From Aureispira sp. CCB-QB1 (GTDB lineage Bacteria; Bacteroidota; Bacteroidia; Chitinophagales; Saprospiraceae), in assembly GCF_000724545.1 (NCBI RefSeq), contig NZ_JHBV01000027.1:62001-126000 (forward strand): a stretch of DNA of 64,000 nt, written 5' to 3'. The first letter of the stretch is position 1; every line of letters begins with the position of its first letter. The position numbers and the translations under genes were made by a program. The notes under the pieces are model-generated. The model ran no database searches. It worked only from the letters and a program-made list of their open reading frames with translations, and was not told where the DNA came from. This document shows, one piece after another, positions 9,356 to 18,258 of this stretch.

Positions 9356-10078
9356 TTAAAATCTAGCCCCTTGTTTTCGCCAGAACCAAACCAAAAGAAC
9401 TGCAATAGCTGCTCCCGACAAGTGAACAAAGTGGCCAATATTGGTATTGATTCCATAAACTTGTTGATACAACTCCATACAGGCAAACCCAATGGCTAAA
9501 TATTTGGCTTTGACAGGCATGGGAGGGATAATTAGGTAGAGAATCCTATTGGGATACAACATGGCAAAGGTAAACAATACGCCATACGTTGCACCCGATG
9601 CACCTAATGACGGAGTATACCAAATTTTGCCCGCTGTTGCTTGGATGCTATCTAATTCAGGACTGTACAAGGTGGTTGCAATTTGATTGATTTGTCCAGT
9701 TGCAAAGGCAAATTGTTCTGGAGACAAACCTTGTGTCAAATATTGAACATAGCCATAATTAGCTAGTAAATAGAGCAAATTGGCTCCGAAGCCTGCTGAA
9801 AGGTACAAAAATAAAAACTTTTTTGGTCCCAAGGTTCGCTCTGTATCTGCCCCAAACATAAATAAAACCAGCATATTAAAAAATATATGCATAATTCCAC
9901 CGTGCATGAAAAAGGAAGTTACTAGTTGGAAGGGTTGAAACATGGGATTTTGCACATAATAAATCATTAGATGAGGAGCAATAGCATTGCCTAATGTTTG
10001 TGCCGCTAAGAACATCAAAAGGTTCAAGATGATGAGGTTCTTAGTAATAACGGGGATCGCACTAAATTGTGATTGCAT
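9356..10078 (-). CDS. Rhomboid intramembrane serine protease
   Basis: This 240-residue protein is a compact rhomboid. Catalytic Ser161 is in GASGATYG, the base is His219 in HFVHLSGA, and the oxyanion-side HxxxxN element is MHIFFN (64-68). Hydrophobic helices span residues 12-30, 50-75, 90-110, 160-185, 190-210 and 217-233. There is no tail, unlike the neighbouring paralogue. The insertion around 112-150 is probably an extended loop. It is the first gene of a likely rhomboid-rhomboid-EEP unit transcribed leftward. Confidence 0.9.
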   Translation of the reverse strand: MQSQFSAIPVITKNLIILNLLMFLAAQTLGNAIAPHLMIYYVQNPMFQPFQLVTSFFMHGGIMHIFFNMLVLFMFGADTERTLGPKKFLFLYLSAGFGANLLYLLANYGYVQYLTQGLSPEQFAFATGQINQIATTLYSPELDSIQATAGKIWYTPSLGASGATYGVLFTFAMLYPNRILYLIIPPMPVKAKYLAIGFACMELYQQVYGINTNIGHFVHLSGAAIAVLLVWFWRKQGARF

Positions 10079-10173
10079 GTTGTCGTGTCTTTTTAAATCG
10101 AGCCCAAATGAAGGTTCATTTGAGCTCGGTTTTGCATGAAAGCAAGTGAATAATTCTATATGGAAATTATACC

Positions 10174-10794
10174 TTAGCCCATGATTGCTTCTACTGATTT
10201 AACCTCGGGAACCATGCGTTTGAGCATTCCTTCGATGCCTACTTTTAGTGTCCCTGACGAAGATGGGCAGCCGCTACAAGATCCTTGTAAGACCACATTG
10301 ACCACACCATTTTCAAAAGAATGAAATTTGATGTTCCCGCCATCCATTTCTACGGCTGGGCGAACGTATTTATCCAATAGTTGTTTGATTTTTCCAACCA
10401 ATTCGGCATCGTCACCCGTATATTGTTCTTCTTCCTCAGCTTCCAATTGGGCTTTAATATCTTCAAAGCCTTCTTTCATGATCACATTTCCTTCTTCTAC
10501 ATAAGCTTTGATAAATGTTTTTAACTCCATCATGACTGTTGCCCACTCTGTTTCTGGAGATTTGGTGACCGTTACAAAGTTATTACAAATATAAACCCCT
10601 TGAACGTAGTCAAATTTGAACAAGGCTGTTGCTAATGGAGACCACTCGGCAGCCAACTCTTGTTGATCAGCAGGAAAATCAGCCATTTTGCGAGGGTACA
10701 ACATTTGGTTGGTGACAAATTTTAATGTCTCAGGATTGGGTGTTTGCTCTGTATAAAGCATTACCGGTGGTTTAGTCATTTTTTTATCTTCCAT
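10174..10794 (-). CDS. NifU-family Fe-S cluster carrier (NfuA/Nfu-like)
   Basis: This 206-residue protein has an N-terminal Nfu_N-type domain (residues ~10-100, opening TEQTPNPETLKFV) and a C-terminal NifU domain (~127-206). The latter contains the cluster-binding CxxC motif in GSCSGCPSSSGTLK. Such proteins carry a 4Fe-4S cluster between monomers of a dimer and deliver it to apo-proteins. The start is ATG at 10794; an internal ATG (MTKPP) six codons in is an alternative. It is followed by the rhomboid genes with a 95-bp gap. Confidence 0.9.
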   Translation of the reverse strand: MEDKKMTKPPVMLYTEQTPNPETLKFVTNQMLYPRKMADFPADQQELAAEWSPLATALFKFDYVQGVYICNNFVTVTKSPETEWATVMMELKTFIKAYVEEGNVIMKEGFEDIKAQLEAEEEEQYTGDDAELVGKIKQLLDKYVRPAVEMDGGNIKFHSFENGVVNVVLQGSCSGCPSSSGTLKVGIEGMLKRMVPEVKSVEAIMG

Positions 10795-10824
10795 TGTTGT
10801 TTGCTATTTTATGATATAAATTAA

Positions 10825-10953
10825 TACTCCGTTGATTTTTTAGTTTTCCTACGAACCCGCAGGCTCACGAAGTAAAAACGTAAAAAAGCATCTTGCTGAT
10901 AATCAAACTAATACGATTTAGCTGCGCTGCTACTACGTGGTTTCAACGGAGTA
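10825..10953 (+). repeat. Dispersed palindromic repeat, copy E
   Basis: The terminal inverted repeats are TACTCCGTTGA (10825-10835) and TCAACGGAGTA (10943-10953), an exact 11-bp match. The interior carries the signature GATAATCAAACTAATA and GCTGCGCTGCTACTACGTGG. The terminal sequence differs from copy A (CTCC instead of TTC), but both ends changed together, so the hairpin is kept. Confidence 0.7.
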
Positions 10954-11171
10954 ATGATAAATACTTCTAGAGTATTATTGGATAGAACAGAATTTTTTAT
11001 CTAAAAATTCCATTTCTTTAGTCTTAAAAATTGATTGCACAAAAATAACAAAAAAAGCCCTTTTTTGTTGCTGTGTTTGAAATTTTAGTGTTTTTATGAG
11101 AATATTATGATAATTGAAATGAGCAAATAAAAAGCCCTTTCGGATTTCTTGTTTATAATCCCCTCAATAAA

Positions 11172-11202
11172 TTTCCTTTATACGAAGAAAACACTATTTT
11201 TG
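11172..11202 (+). promoter_or_regulatory. Candidate promoter in the long dnaN upstream region
   Basis: TTTC (11172-11175), 19 nt, then TATTTTTG (11195-11202) fits the Bacteroidota promoter pattern with one -33 mismatch. The expected start near 11209 would give dnaN a ~365-nt leader or drive the small ORF at 11365. Apart from repeat copy E, this candidate and that ORF, I see nothing else in the 780-bp gap 10795-11574. Confidence 0.4.
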
Positions 11203-11364
11203 TAGTTAGAGCCTGTTTAAATTCTATCTTCAAGTTACAAATACTTGATTTTGCCTTTATGGGCAGTTTTTTTGAGCCTTGATAGTGTTACTATCAGCCT
11301 AAAAAAGGATGAATTGGCAACCTCAAAACCATATTATACAGAATTAAAAGAATTTGTATAAGTA

Positions 11365-11544
11365 ATGTTAGATGTGGTCGGTATGCATTCAGACGTTCCT
11401 CTACAAAACATTACCCAATACCAAGCCTCAAATTATTATGTACTTAGATTTAAGAGCCTTATAAGTATTCTACTTGGCGACTCAAATTTAAGTTTTAAAA
11501 ATAGGATGTATAAATGTACAGGAGACAAATTCTTTTTAGTATGA
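11365..11544 (+). CDS. Small ORF of unknown status upstream of dnaN
   Basis: A 59-codon ORF (ATG 11365, TGA 11542-11544) encoding a peptide ending MYKCTGDKFFLV, 30 bp upstream of dnaN. It has no signal peptide or known motif. It could be a real small gene, a gene remnant such as a transposase tail, or chance. The adjacent text (GAGCCTGTTTAAA near 11210) resembles an insertion-sequence end but has no matching partner end. Confidence 0.2.
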   Translation: MLDVVGMHSDVPLQNITQYQASNYYVLRFKSLISILLGDSNLSFKNRMYKCTGDKFFLV

Positions 11545-11574
11545 TTTTCTAACAAATTATTGTAAAATCAAACC

Positions 11575-12693
11575 ATGCAATTTTCTATTTCTTCAGCAGA
11601 CCTTAAGGAGCAACTTCAAATTATTAATGGGGCAATTAGCTCTAATCCTATCTTGCCAATATTGGAAGATTTTTTATTCAAAATAGAAGGAGATACCTTG
11701 ACCATTACGGCTACCGATAACCAAACTTTTATGACGGCTGCTTTGCATGTAGATGCAGATGAAGACGGATGTGTCGCAATTCCTGCTCGAATTTTGTTGG
11801 ATACTTTAAAGCAATTGCCTACACAACCTTTAAAATTTTCTATTGACTTAGAAACATTTGCTGTTGCTGTTACGTCTCAGTTTGGCCAATATAAGTTGGC
11901 AGGAGAAGATGGAAATGATTTTCCAAAAATCCCATCTCCTGATAAGGTGGATAATATTGATATTCCTGCAACGGTATTGTTAGAAGGAATCAACAAAACA
12001 TTGTTTGCAACAAGTACGAATGAGTCGCAAGTGGCAATGACAGGGGTATTTGTTCAAATCAATAGCGAAGGGTTGACTTTTGTAGCAACGGATGCACACA
12101 AGCTGGTTAAATATAGCTTTACGGATATTGACACAGAACTTGATGGGGCTTTTATTTTGCCCAAAAAAGCATTAAATTTGTTGAAAAATGCCTTGTCTAA
12201 TAGCAATCAAAGTGTGAATATCACTTATAATGATACCAATGCGATTTTCTATTTTGGAAACCAAGTATTGTCTTGTCGCCTTATTGATGAAAATTATCCT
12301 AATTATGGAGCGGTTATTCCTTCGGATAATCCCAATACAATGAGCATTACAAGAACGGATTTCTTAAATTCGTTGAAACGTATTGCAAACTATGCCAACA
12401 AAACAACCAATCAGGTCAAATTGGAAATATCGGACAGCAGCTTGACAATAGAGGCAGAAGATTTGGATTTTTCTAACCGAGCTACCGAACAATTGCCTTG
12501 TTTTTATGATGGCGATGCGATGACAATTGGTTTCAATGCAAAGTTTTTAATTGAAATGTTGAACACAATTGGTGGAGATAACGTGCGTATTGAGTTGTCT
12601 AGCCCCAATCGTGCTGGTATCCTTAGAACAGAAGAACAAGCCCCCAACGAAGATTTGTTGATGCTTGTGATGCCTGTTATGTTAAATGTATAA
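11575..12693 (+). CDS. dnaN: DNA polymerase III subunit beta (sliding clamp)
   Basis: This 372-residue protein has the usual length and three-domain order of the bacterial beta clamp. Recognisable segments are the N-terminal FSISSADLKEQL, SNPILPILEDF, FVATDAHKLVKYS in domain 2, and the C-terminal LLMLVMPVMLNV where clamp-binding peptides dock. It forms the ring that tethers DNA polymerase III. It is not next to dnaA or gyrB here, so it is not a marker of the origin. A strong terminator follows at 12727. Confidence 0.97.
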   Translation: MQFSISSADLKEQLQIINGAISSNPILPILEDFLFKIEGDTLTITATDNQTFMTAALHVDADEDGCVAIPARILLDTLKQLPTQPLKFSIDLETFAVAVTSQFGQYKLAGEDGNDFPKIPSPDKVDNIDIPATVLLEGINKTLFATSTNESQVAMTGVFVQINSEGLTFVATDAHKLVKYSFTDIDTELDGAFILPKKALNLLKNALSNSNQSVNITYNDTNAIFYFGNQVLSCRLIDENYPNYGAVIPSDNPNTMSITRTDFLNSLKRIANYANKTTNQVKLEISDSSLTIEAEDLDFSNRATEQLPCFYDGDAMTIGFNAKFLIEMLNTIGGDNVRIELSSPNRAGILRTEEQAPNEDLLMLVMPVMLNV

Positions 12694-12726
12694 GACTTGC
12701 TCTTATAGAGAGAGAATAATAGAATG

Positions 12727-12757
12727 AGGCTGTTCCTTTGAGGAACAGCCTTTTTTG
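12727..12757 (+). terminator. Intrinsic terminator of dnaN
   Basis: The perfect stem AGGCTGTTCCT-TTG-AGGAACAGCCT is followed by TTTTTTG, 34 bp after the dnaN stop. Confidence 0.9.
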
Positions 12758-12863
12758 TTTGGGATAGTATTTTTATTAGAAAAATGGTATTTTGTAACAA
12801 AACAATAAAATATTTGCTTGAATTTTAGAAGCTTGAAAATAATTATTCTAATACCAATTGCCA

Positions 12864-14210
12864 ATGAGAGAAAACCAAAATACAGAATGGAAACTTTTGT
12901 GGAAAGATGAATATCTAAAATGGATTTGTGGTTTTGCCAATGCACAAGGAGGGCGTATCTATTTGGGAATTGACGACGATGGCAAAGTGGTGGGGTTGCG
13001 TAAGTATCGACATCGGATGGAAAGCCTACCTGGCAAGATTCTTAGTAATCTAGGGATTTTGTGTGATGTTAACTTACTTTTGGAGCAGGATAAATATTAT
13101 ATCGAAATTGTTGTCGATGCTTATGATGTTCCAATTTCTTATCAAGGAAAATATTATTATCGTTCAGGGAGTACCAAACAAATTTTACAAGGAACAGCTT
13201 TGAATGATTTTTTGATGCGTAAGTCTGGAAAAACTTGGGATGCGATTTTAGAGCCTCAGGCTACTTTGGATGATTTGTCTGAAGAGACGATCCAATTGTT
13301 TAAGCAAGGAGCTATTTCTAGTCAACGACTTCCTTCTATTGGTTCGGATACGATGGAAGAGGTCTTAAAGAACCTTCGCTTACAAAAAAAAGGACGTTTA
13401 AAAAGAGCTGCTATTTTGTTATTTGGCGATGACCCGAGAGATTTTTACCCTACAGCGTATATCAAAATTGGAAAGTTTGGCACTTCCGATTCGGAATTAT
13501 TATCACAAGAAACCGTAGAGGGCAACATCATAGAATTGGCAGATAAGGTAATGGCGATTTTGGATGCCAAATATATTACGGCTACGATTTCTTATAAGGG
13601 ATTGCAACGACAGGAACGCCCAGAGTATCCTCCTTTGGCAATACGAGAAATTTTATTAAATGCCTTGGTACATCGAACTTACATTCAAGCCCCTATTCAG
13701 ATTAGTTTGTACAAGGATAAAATGATGGTCTGGAACGAAGGTAGCTTGCCGTCGGGCTTGACAATAGAGAATCTAAAAGAGAAACATCCTTCTTTGCCCA
13801 AAAATCCTATCTTGGCAGAAGTGTGTTTTAAGGGAGGTTTGATTGAGGCTTGGGGAAGAGGAATCCCTAAGGTAATTGAGGAGTGTCAAAAGTGGGCATT
13901 GCCAGAACCTAAGATTGAACTATTGGGTGGAGGCATTGCCATTACCCTGTATAAAAATAAATACACGGAGGATTACTTGGATAGCCTTGATTTGAGTGAG
14001 CGGCAGCTGAAAGGACTCGAATACGTAAAAGAGCATGGGCAAATTACCAATAGTATCTATCAAGAGATTAATACGATAACAGACCGAACTGCCAGAAGAG
14101 ATATTAATGAATTGGTAGAAGTACATCAGTTGTTAGTAAAACATGGTACTACGAAAGGCGCTTTTTATACTTTTCTTGGAGATAATAAGGTCAAGGATTC
14201 TAAGCTATAA
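12864..14210 (+). CDS. AlbA_2 (Schlafen-type) ATP-binding transcriptional regulator/RecG-like protein
   Basis: This is a ~448-residue protein. The N-terminus (residues ~1-110; NTEWKLLW, CGFANAQGGRIYLGIDDDGKVVGL) is an AlbA_2 domain, the putative DNA/RNA-binding module shared with Schlafen proteins. Residues ~235-360 form the HATPase_c_4-type region (IREILLNALVHRTY, WNEGSLPSGL, RGIPKVIEEC). The C-terminus (~375-440) is a winged helix (GQITNSIYQEINTITDRTARRDINEL). These proteins are often mislabelled RecG helicase. The function is unknown and is either regulatory or defence-linked. I chose ATG 12864 over an upstream in-frame TTG at 12858. Short repeats follow the stop codon. Confidence 0.8.
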   Translation: MRENQNTEWKLLWKDEYLKWICGFANAQGGRIYLGIDDDGKVVGLRKYRHRMESLPGKILSNLGILCDVNLLLEQDKYYIEIVVDAYDVPISYQGKYYYRSGSTKQILQGTALNDFLMRKSGKTWDAILEPQATLDDLSEETIQLFKQGAISSQRLPSIGSDTMEEVLKNLRLQKKGRLKRAAILLFGDDPRDFYPTAYIKIGKFGTSDSELLSQETVEGNIIELADKVMAILDAKYITATISYKGLQRQERPEYPPLAIREILLNALVHRTYIQAPIQISLYKDKMMVWNEGSLPSGLTIENLKEKHPSLPKNPILAEVCFKGGLIEAWGRGIPKVIEECQKWALPEPKIELLGGGIAITLYKNKYTEDYLDSLDLSERQLKGLEYVKEHGQITNSIYQEINTITDRTARRDINELVEVHQLLVKHGTTKGAFYTFLGDNKVKDSKL

Positions 14211-14220
14211 TTGGTCATAA

Positions 14221-14286
14221 TTGTCCGAATAAAAAGTGCTTTGTCTGAATAATGTCCGAATAATTGGGTTTTTGTCCGAATAAAAG
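14221..14286 (+). repeat. Four short direct repeats TGTCCGAATAA after the AlbA_2 stop
   Basis: Copies of TGTC(C/T)GAATAA start near 14222, 14242, 14253 and 14273. If translated in the register continuing from the AlbA_2 frame they would give VRIK-type units. This suggests a repeat-encoded tail cut off by the present stop, or a repeat that expands there in other alleles. Confidence 0.55.
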
Positions 14287-14360
14287 GCAACAAAACTAAA
14301 ACGGTCTCATTTTTGATTTTTAGAGAAAATATATTGAGCTCTTAGATAAAAACTTACAAT

Positions 14361-15731
14361 ATGAAATACCTTACTTTATTCTTTGCAATGATTGTTGTTA
14401 ATAATGTTTTTGGGCAAACCGCCAAAGCGTATTATCAAAAAGGGAATGTATTCTTTAAAGAAAAAAAATATGCTGAAGCAGTCGATAGCTATAATGCAGC
14501 TTTGGAAATAGATTCTCTATACGTATTTGCGTTGACAAATAAGGGGCGGGCTTTGTTTGAACAAAATAAACATGAAGCATCAAAAGAAGTTTTTGATAAG
14601 GTAGTAGAACTAAGTCCCGAAGATATGGATGCTTATTATAATCGAGCCAAGTGCTATCGAGCGATGGATTATTTTGAAAATGCCATTATGGATTATAGTA
14701 CCGTACTGGAGTTAAGTCCTAAACATTTAGATGCTTATTACAATAGAGGATTGACATACCAAGAGGTTAACCGCAATCAAGAAGCGATCAAGGATTTTGA
14801 GAAAGTGTTGGAACTAAAGGAACTTCGAACGACTACTAGCGAACAGTATCGTGATATTTATACTTTGTTGGGCTTTTCGAAACGATTGTTGGGAGAGTTT
14901 GATGCTGCCTTGGTTGATTTGGAAAAGGCAATTTCCTTAAATTCTAAGGATGCAGCGGCTTACTACCATCGTGGTACCATTCGAGTAGGGACGGATGCCA
15001 TAGAAGCTGGTTTGTTAGACCTAACCAAAGCAATTCAGTTGAAGCCCGATTTTGCAAAAGCTTATTATCAAAGGGGCTTGACTTATCGGATGCAAAAAGA
15101 TTATAAAAATGCGATTAAAGATTTTTCTAAAGTAATAGAAATTAACCCAACAGCTAATATGGGGTATATTTCGAGAGGCTATACTTATGCCAATATGGGC
15201 AAGGCGAAAGAGGCCATTAAGGATTATGATAAAGCAATAGCAATTAACCCCAAAGATGCTGCAACGCATATCCGAAGAGGTTATGCCAATATTGATTTGA
15301 AAGCTTATGAAGATGCAGTGGTAGATTTTACAACCGCCGCAGATTTAAAAACACCTTTTTCAAGCTATGCCTATAACAATAGGGGAAATGCTAGGCGTCT
15401 TTTGAAAGATTATGATGGTGCCTTGGAAGATGTCAATTTATCGCTTCAAATGGATTCTTTAAATGCTTTTGGGTATAGTAATCGTGGCTTGATTTGGATG
15501 GATAAAGGAGTGACCAATAATGCCTTGGAAGATTTTAACCGAGCAATAGAATTGAATAATCAAATTGCAGAATTCTATTATAATCGTGGTACTTACTATC
15601 TGAATTTGAAAATATACGACAAGGCGACAGCAGACTTTAGTAAATCGGTAGAACTGGCTCCTGAATACAAACAAAAAGAAATTCCTAAATTGCTAAAAAT
15701 TGCTAAAAGAGGTTTTTTATCTGGGGATTGA
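14361..15731 (+). CDS. Secreted or periplasmic tetratricopeptide repeat protein
   Basis: This 456-residue protein has a signal peptide (residues ~1-19, ending VFGQ) followed by about 12 TPR units covering almost the whole chain. The regular TPR signature recurs every 34 residues or so (for example AYYNRGLTY, AIKDFSKVIEINP, AYYHRGTIR). It has no enzymatic domain, so it is a protein-interaction scaffold. The next gene is convergent, 21 bp away, with no terminator between them. Confidence 0.85.
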   Translation: MKYLTLFFAMIVVNNVFGQTAKAYYQKGNVFFKEKKYAEAVDSYNAALEIDSLYVFALTNKGRALFEQNKHEASKEVFDKVVELSPEDMDAYYNRAKCYRAMDYFENAIMDYSTVLELSPKHLDAYYNRGLTYQEVNRNQEAIKDFEKVLELKELRTTTSEQYRDIYTLLGFSKRLLGEFDAALVDLEKAISLNSKDAAAYYHRGTIRVGTDAIEAGLLDLTKAIQLKPDFAKAYYQRGLTYRMQKDYKNAIKDFSKVIEINPTANMGYISRGYTYANMGKAKEAIKDYDKAIAINPKDAATHIRRGYANIDLKAYEDAVVDFTTAADLKTPFSSYAYNNRGNARRLLKDYDGALEDVNLSLQMDSLNAFGYSNRGLIWMDKGVTNNALEDFNRAIELNNQIAEFYYNRGTYYLNLKIYDKATADFSKSVELAPEYKQKEIPKLLKIAKRGFLSGD

Positions 15732-15752
15732 TGAGGGGTGATGTTTAAGTGA

Positions 15753-16457
15753 CTATTTTAATAGGATTATGCCAGCCTTATTAAAACTTTCCATTTGGTA
15801 GGAAGGAATAGTCAAGTTTTGGCATTGATAGCAGGATATAAACTTTAATTTGGGAAGATTTAGTAGCTCATTGGGTAGCTTTTTGATAGGATTTTCTTGA
15901 ATAGAAAAATAATCTAAATGTTCAAATTGTTGAATGGATGGCGGAATTTTATGTAGGTTACAGTTTTCCAACTCTAATCTTTCGAGCCAATTCATTTCCC
16001 ATATTGAACTCTTTTCAGATAAATCAGGACAATGCGTAATTTCTAAGGATTTTAATTTCTTTAAAGCCCATAAATTAGATGGTAGTGTAGAGGTATAGTT
16101 TTTAATTTGTAGAATAGTCAAATTCTCAAGCTTAGATAATGCATTGGATAAATGTCCTTCTTGGTTTTCAAAATCAAGGGATAACTTAATTAGATGTTTT
16201 AGTAGGTATACATTTTCAGGTATACATCCTAATTTTCCAGCTAATTCTATTGTTTTTTTAGTAGTAAATGCTGTGATAACTTTGGCATCAATTTCAAAAT
16301 TGGTCGGAAGTGCTTCGAGCTTAAAGACGTGGCGTAGAATCCATTGAACAGTGGGAAGTTGTTCTATTGGCATGCCTTCATTCTTGGCTAGAATTAACGC
16401 TAATTCTACATTGTTAATATTAGGAGAGAATAAGAGTTTTTCAATTTTATCTTCCAT
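15753..16457 (-). CDS. Leucine-rich repeat protein
   Basis: This ~234-residue protein has four or five leucine-rich repeats in residues ~85-220 (LENLTILQIKN, LKKLKSLEIT, LERLELENC, LPKLKFISC). Before them is a helical N-terminal region with two short repeats (LILAKNEGMPIEQLP). There is no signal peptide, so it is probably cytoplasmic. I start it at ATG 16457 because the longer frame begins with TTG at 16472. Its start is 28 bp after the holB stop on the same strand, so the two may be co-transcribed. The function is unknown. Confidence 0.75.
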   Translation of the reverse strand: MEDKIEKLLFSPNINNVELALILAKNEGMPIEQLPTVQWILRHVFKLEALPTNFEIDAKVITAFTTKKTIELAGKLGCIPENVYLLKHLIKLSLDFENQEGHLSNALSKLENLTILQIKNYTSTLPSNLWALKKLKSLEITHCPDLSEKSSIWEMNWLERLELENCNLHKIPPSIQQFEHLDYFSIQENPIKKLPNELLNLPKLKFISCYQCQNLTIPSYQMESFNKAGIILLK

Positions 16458-16484
16458 ATTTGAATAAAGCAATTTATCATCAGA

Positions 16485-17642
16485 TTACTGCACAACCAAC
16501 TTAGGACGTCTCAATATATGATGAATTTTGATAGAAACATCTAGGAATAAAATTCTAGGATTGCCATTGCGTTCTATATGGAACGCTGTTTCATCAAAAA
16601 GCGTAATCAGTTCTTGAAGTTGATCCACTCCAATTACTTTTAGCATATTTTGAGCGGTTGTCAGTTCTGCCTTTTGAAGGCGTACTTTTAATTGACCACC
16701 TCCTAGTTGTAAGCTCAAGAATTCTTTTAGAAAGTAAAGTGCATATTGCAAAAAAACGACCTGATCCTTGCGCCCCATTTTAGTGAAAAAGTCTTTTTGA
16801 GGATGTTTGCCACTCACAATACCTTCCACCCATTGTACCATCTCTTGTGGTTTGCCTTGGTAACAAACCCGTAGCCAATCGACAAATAGGGTTGCATTGT
16901 TATCATCCATATCTTCTACCAAAGCGCAAGCTTTGTTGTAGTTGCCTTCAACCAAATATGCGATTGTCTGTGCTTTTTGAGCACTTAAATTTTTGTTTTG
17001 TTCCAGCGCTTTGGCAATTTGCTCGTCTTCTAATCGAGGAATATTCACTAGTTGACAACGAGATAAAATGGTATTCAATATTTTACCTTCTTCTTCAGAA
17101 ATCAATAAAAATACAGTATTGGGACGAGGCTCTTCGATGAGTTTTAGCAAGCGATTTCCTTCTTTACCTAAGTATTCAGGAAGCCATAAAATCATAATTT
17201 TGAAGCGCCCTTCTAGTGCTTTGTAACTTAGGCGTTGGACGATAGAAACACATTCATCTTTGGTAATGTTTCCTTGTTTATTTTCTGCTCCTAAGTATTC
17301 AAGCCATTGATTGGCATTGAGATAAGGATTTTCGGTGATAGCAGCACGCCATTCTTTTATAAAATTGGTACTAATTGCCTTTGAACCAACGGTTGGATAA
17401 GAAAAGTGTAAATCAGGGTGGACGTATTTATTGGTTTTGCGGCAAGCACCACAAGTGCCACATGCATCTTGGTCGGCGGGTTGTTCACACAGCAAAAACT
17501 GAGCATAAGCTAAAGCTAATGCCAGTGCTCCATTTCCTTCTTTACCTAAGAAAATTTGAGCGTGTGCTGTTCGTTCTGCACGATAACTCTCGACAAGGTG
17601 CTGCTTTATTTTTTCATGCCCAAATACTTCCTTAAATAGCAT
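16485..17642 (-). CDS. holB: DNA polymerase III subunit delta'
   Basis: This 385-residue protein has the clamp-loader delta' layout. The opening is FGHEKIKQHL, the degenerate P-loop is LGKEGNGALA (no GKT, as expected for the non-ATP-binding stator subunit), and the zinc cysteines are in CGTCGAC. The SRC-like element is ILSRCQLVNIP and the sensor region is RLLKLIEEPRPNTVF. It works with DnaX and HolA to load the DnaN clamp, whose gene lies 4 kb away. The C-terminal third is divergent but in place. Confidence 0.9.
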   Translation of the reverse strand: MLFKEVFGHEKIKQHLVESYRAERTAHAQIFLGKEGNGALALALAYAQFLLCEQPADQDACGTCGACRKTNKYVHPDLHFSYPTVGSKAISTNFIKEWRAAITENPYLNANQWLEYLGAENKQGNITKDECVSIVQRLSYKALEGRFKIMILWLPEYLGKEGNRLLKLIEEPRPNTVFLLISEEEGKILNTILSRCQLVNIPRLEDEQIAKALEQNKNLSAQKAQTIAYLVEGNYNKACALVEDMDDNNATLFVDWLRVCYQGKPQEMVQWVEGIVSGKHPQKDFFTKMGRKDQVVFLQYALYFLKEFLSLQLGGGQLKVRLQKAELTTAQNMLKVIGVDQLQELITLFDETAFHIERNGNPRILFLDVSIKIHHILRRPKLVVQ

Positions 17643-17766
17643 ACTAATTGATTGGTCAACTTTGATAAATTATGTTTTGGTACTTTAAACTTCCACACAA
17701 TTTATCAAAGTACCAAATTTATTTGGATTGAAAAGAAATAAATTTTGAGGAGACATTCAAACTAGC

Positions 17767-18258
17767 TTATGCCGAAACACCTAAAGCCGATAGTACCTCA
17801 TCAGAAGCAGGTTCTGTTTGAGGATCGAAAACATGGGTCAAAAAACCTTGTTCATCAAAAACATATTTTTGAAAATTCCAGCTTACTTCAGAATCTTGAA
17901 CACCGTTTTGTGCTTTTTCTGTTACAAAGGAGTACAAATAATGCTTATCGTCTCCCTTTACAGAAATTTTTGTTGTCATTGGAAAACTAATATGATAAGT
18001 AAATCTACAAAATTTTTCAATGTCTTCATTAGAGCCTGGTTCTTGTCCACCAAAGTTGTTGGCAGGACAACCAACAATGACAAATTTATCAGAAAACTCT
18101 CGATACATTTCTTCTAATTGTGCATATTGTGGTGTCAAACCACATTCTGAAGCTACATTTACGAGCAAGATTTTTTTTCCAGCATAGTCAGAAAAGTTAA
18201 TTTCATTGCCTTTTAAACCTTTAAGGGTCAATTTATGGATGCTTTGAGGTGTGTTCAT
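17767..18258 (-). CDS. Glutathione peroxidase family thiol peroxidase
   Basis: This 163-residue protein has the full GPx motif set. The peroxidatic Cys39 is in NVASECGLT (Cys, not selenocysteine), Gln72 is in GGQEPG, and Trp127 and Asn128 are in SWNFQK. A further Cys84 (KFCRF) could act as resolving cysteine. Bacterial members usually use thioredoxin rather than glutathione. No signal peptide is present, so it is cytoplasmic detoxification of hydroperoxides. It is monocistronic. Confidence 0.93.
   Translation of the reverse strand: MNTPQSIHKLTLKGLKGNEINFSDYAGKKILLVNVASECGLTPQYAQLEEMYREFSDKFVIVGCPANNFGGQEPGSNEDIEKFCRFTYHISFPMTTKISVKGDDKHYLYSFVTEKAQNGVQDSEVSWNFQKYVFDEQGFLTHVFDPQTEPASDEVLSALGVSA

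Noticed and set aside
11209-11560. Insertion sequence remnant upstream of dnaN
   Set aside because: One end resembles IS termini, but there is no matching inverted end, target duplication or transposase reading frame.
10825-12693. Replication origin next to dnaN
   Set aside because: There is no dnaA, gyrB or recF neighbour and no DnaA-box cluster that I can see, and dnaN is often away from the origin in Bacteroidota.
12864-14210. RecG helicase
   Set aside because: There are no helicase motifs. The homology is to the AlbA_2/HATPase_c_4 family that is often mislabelled this way.
17767-18258. Selenocysteine in the glutathione peroxidase
   Set aside because: The peroxidatic position is a plain cysteine codon in NVASECG, with no in-frame TGA.
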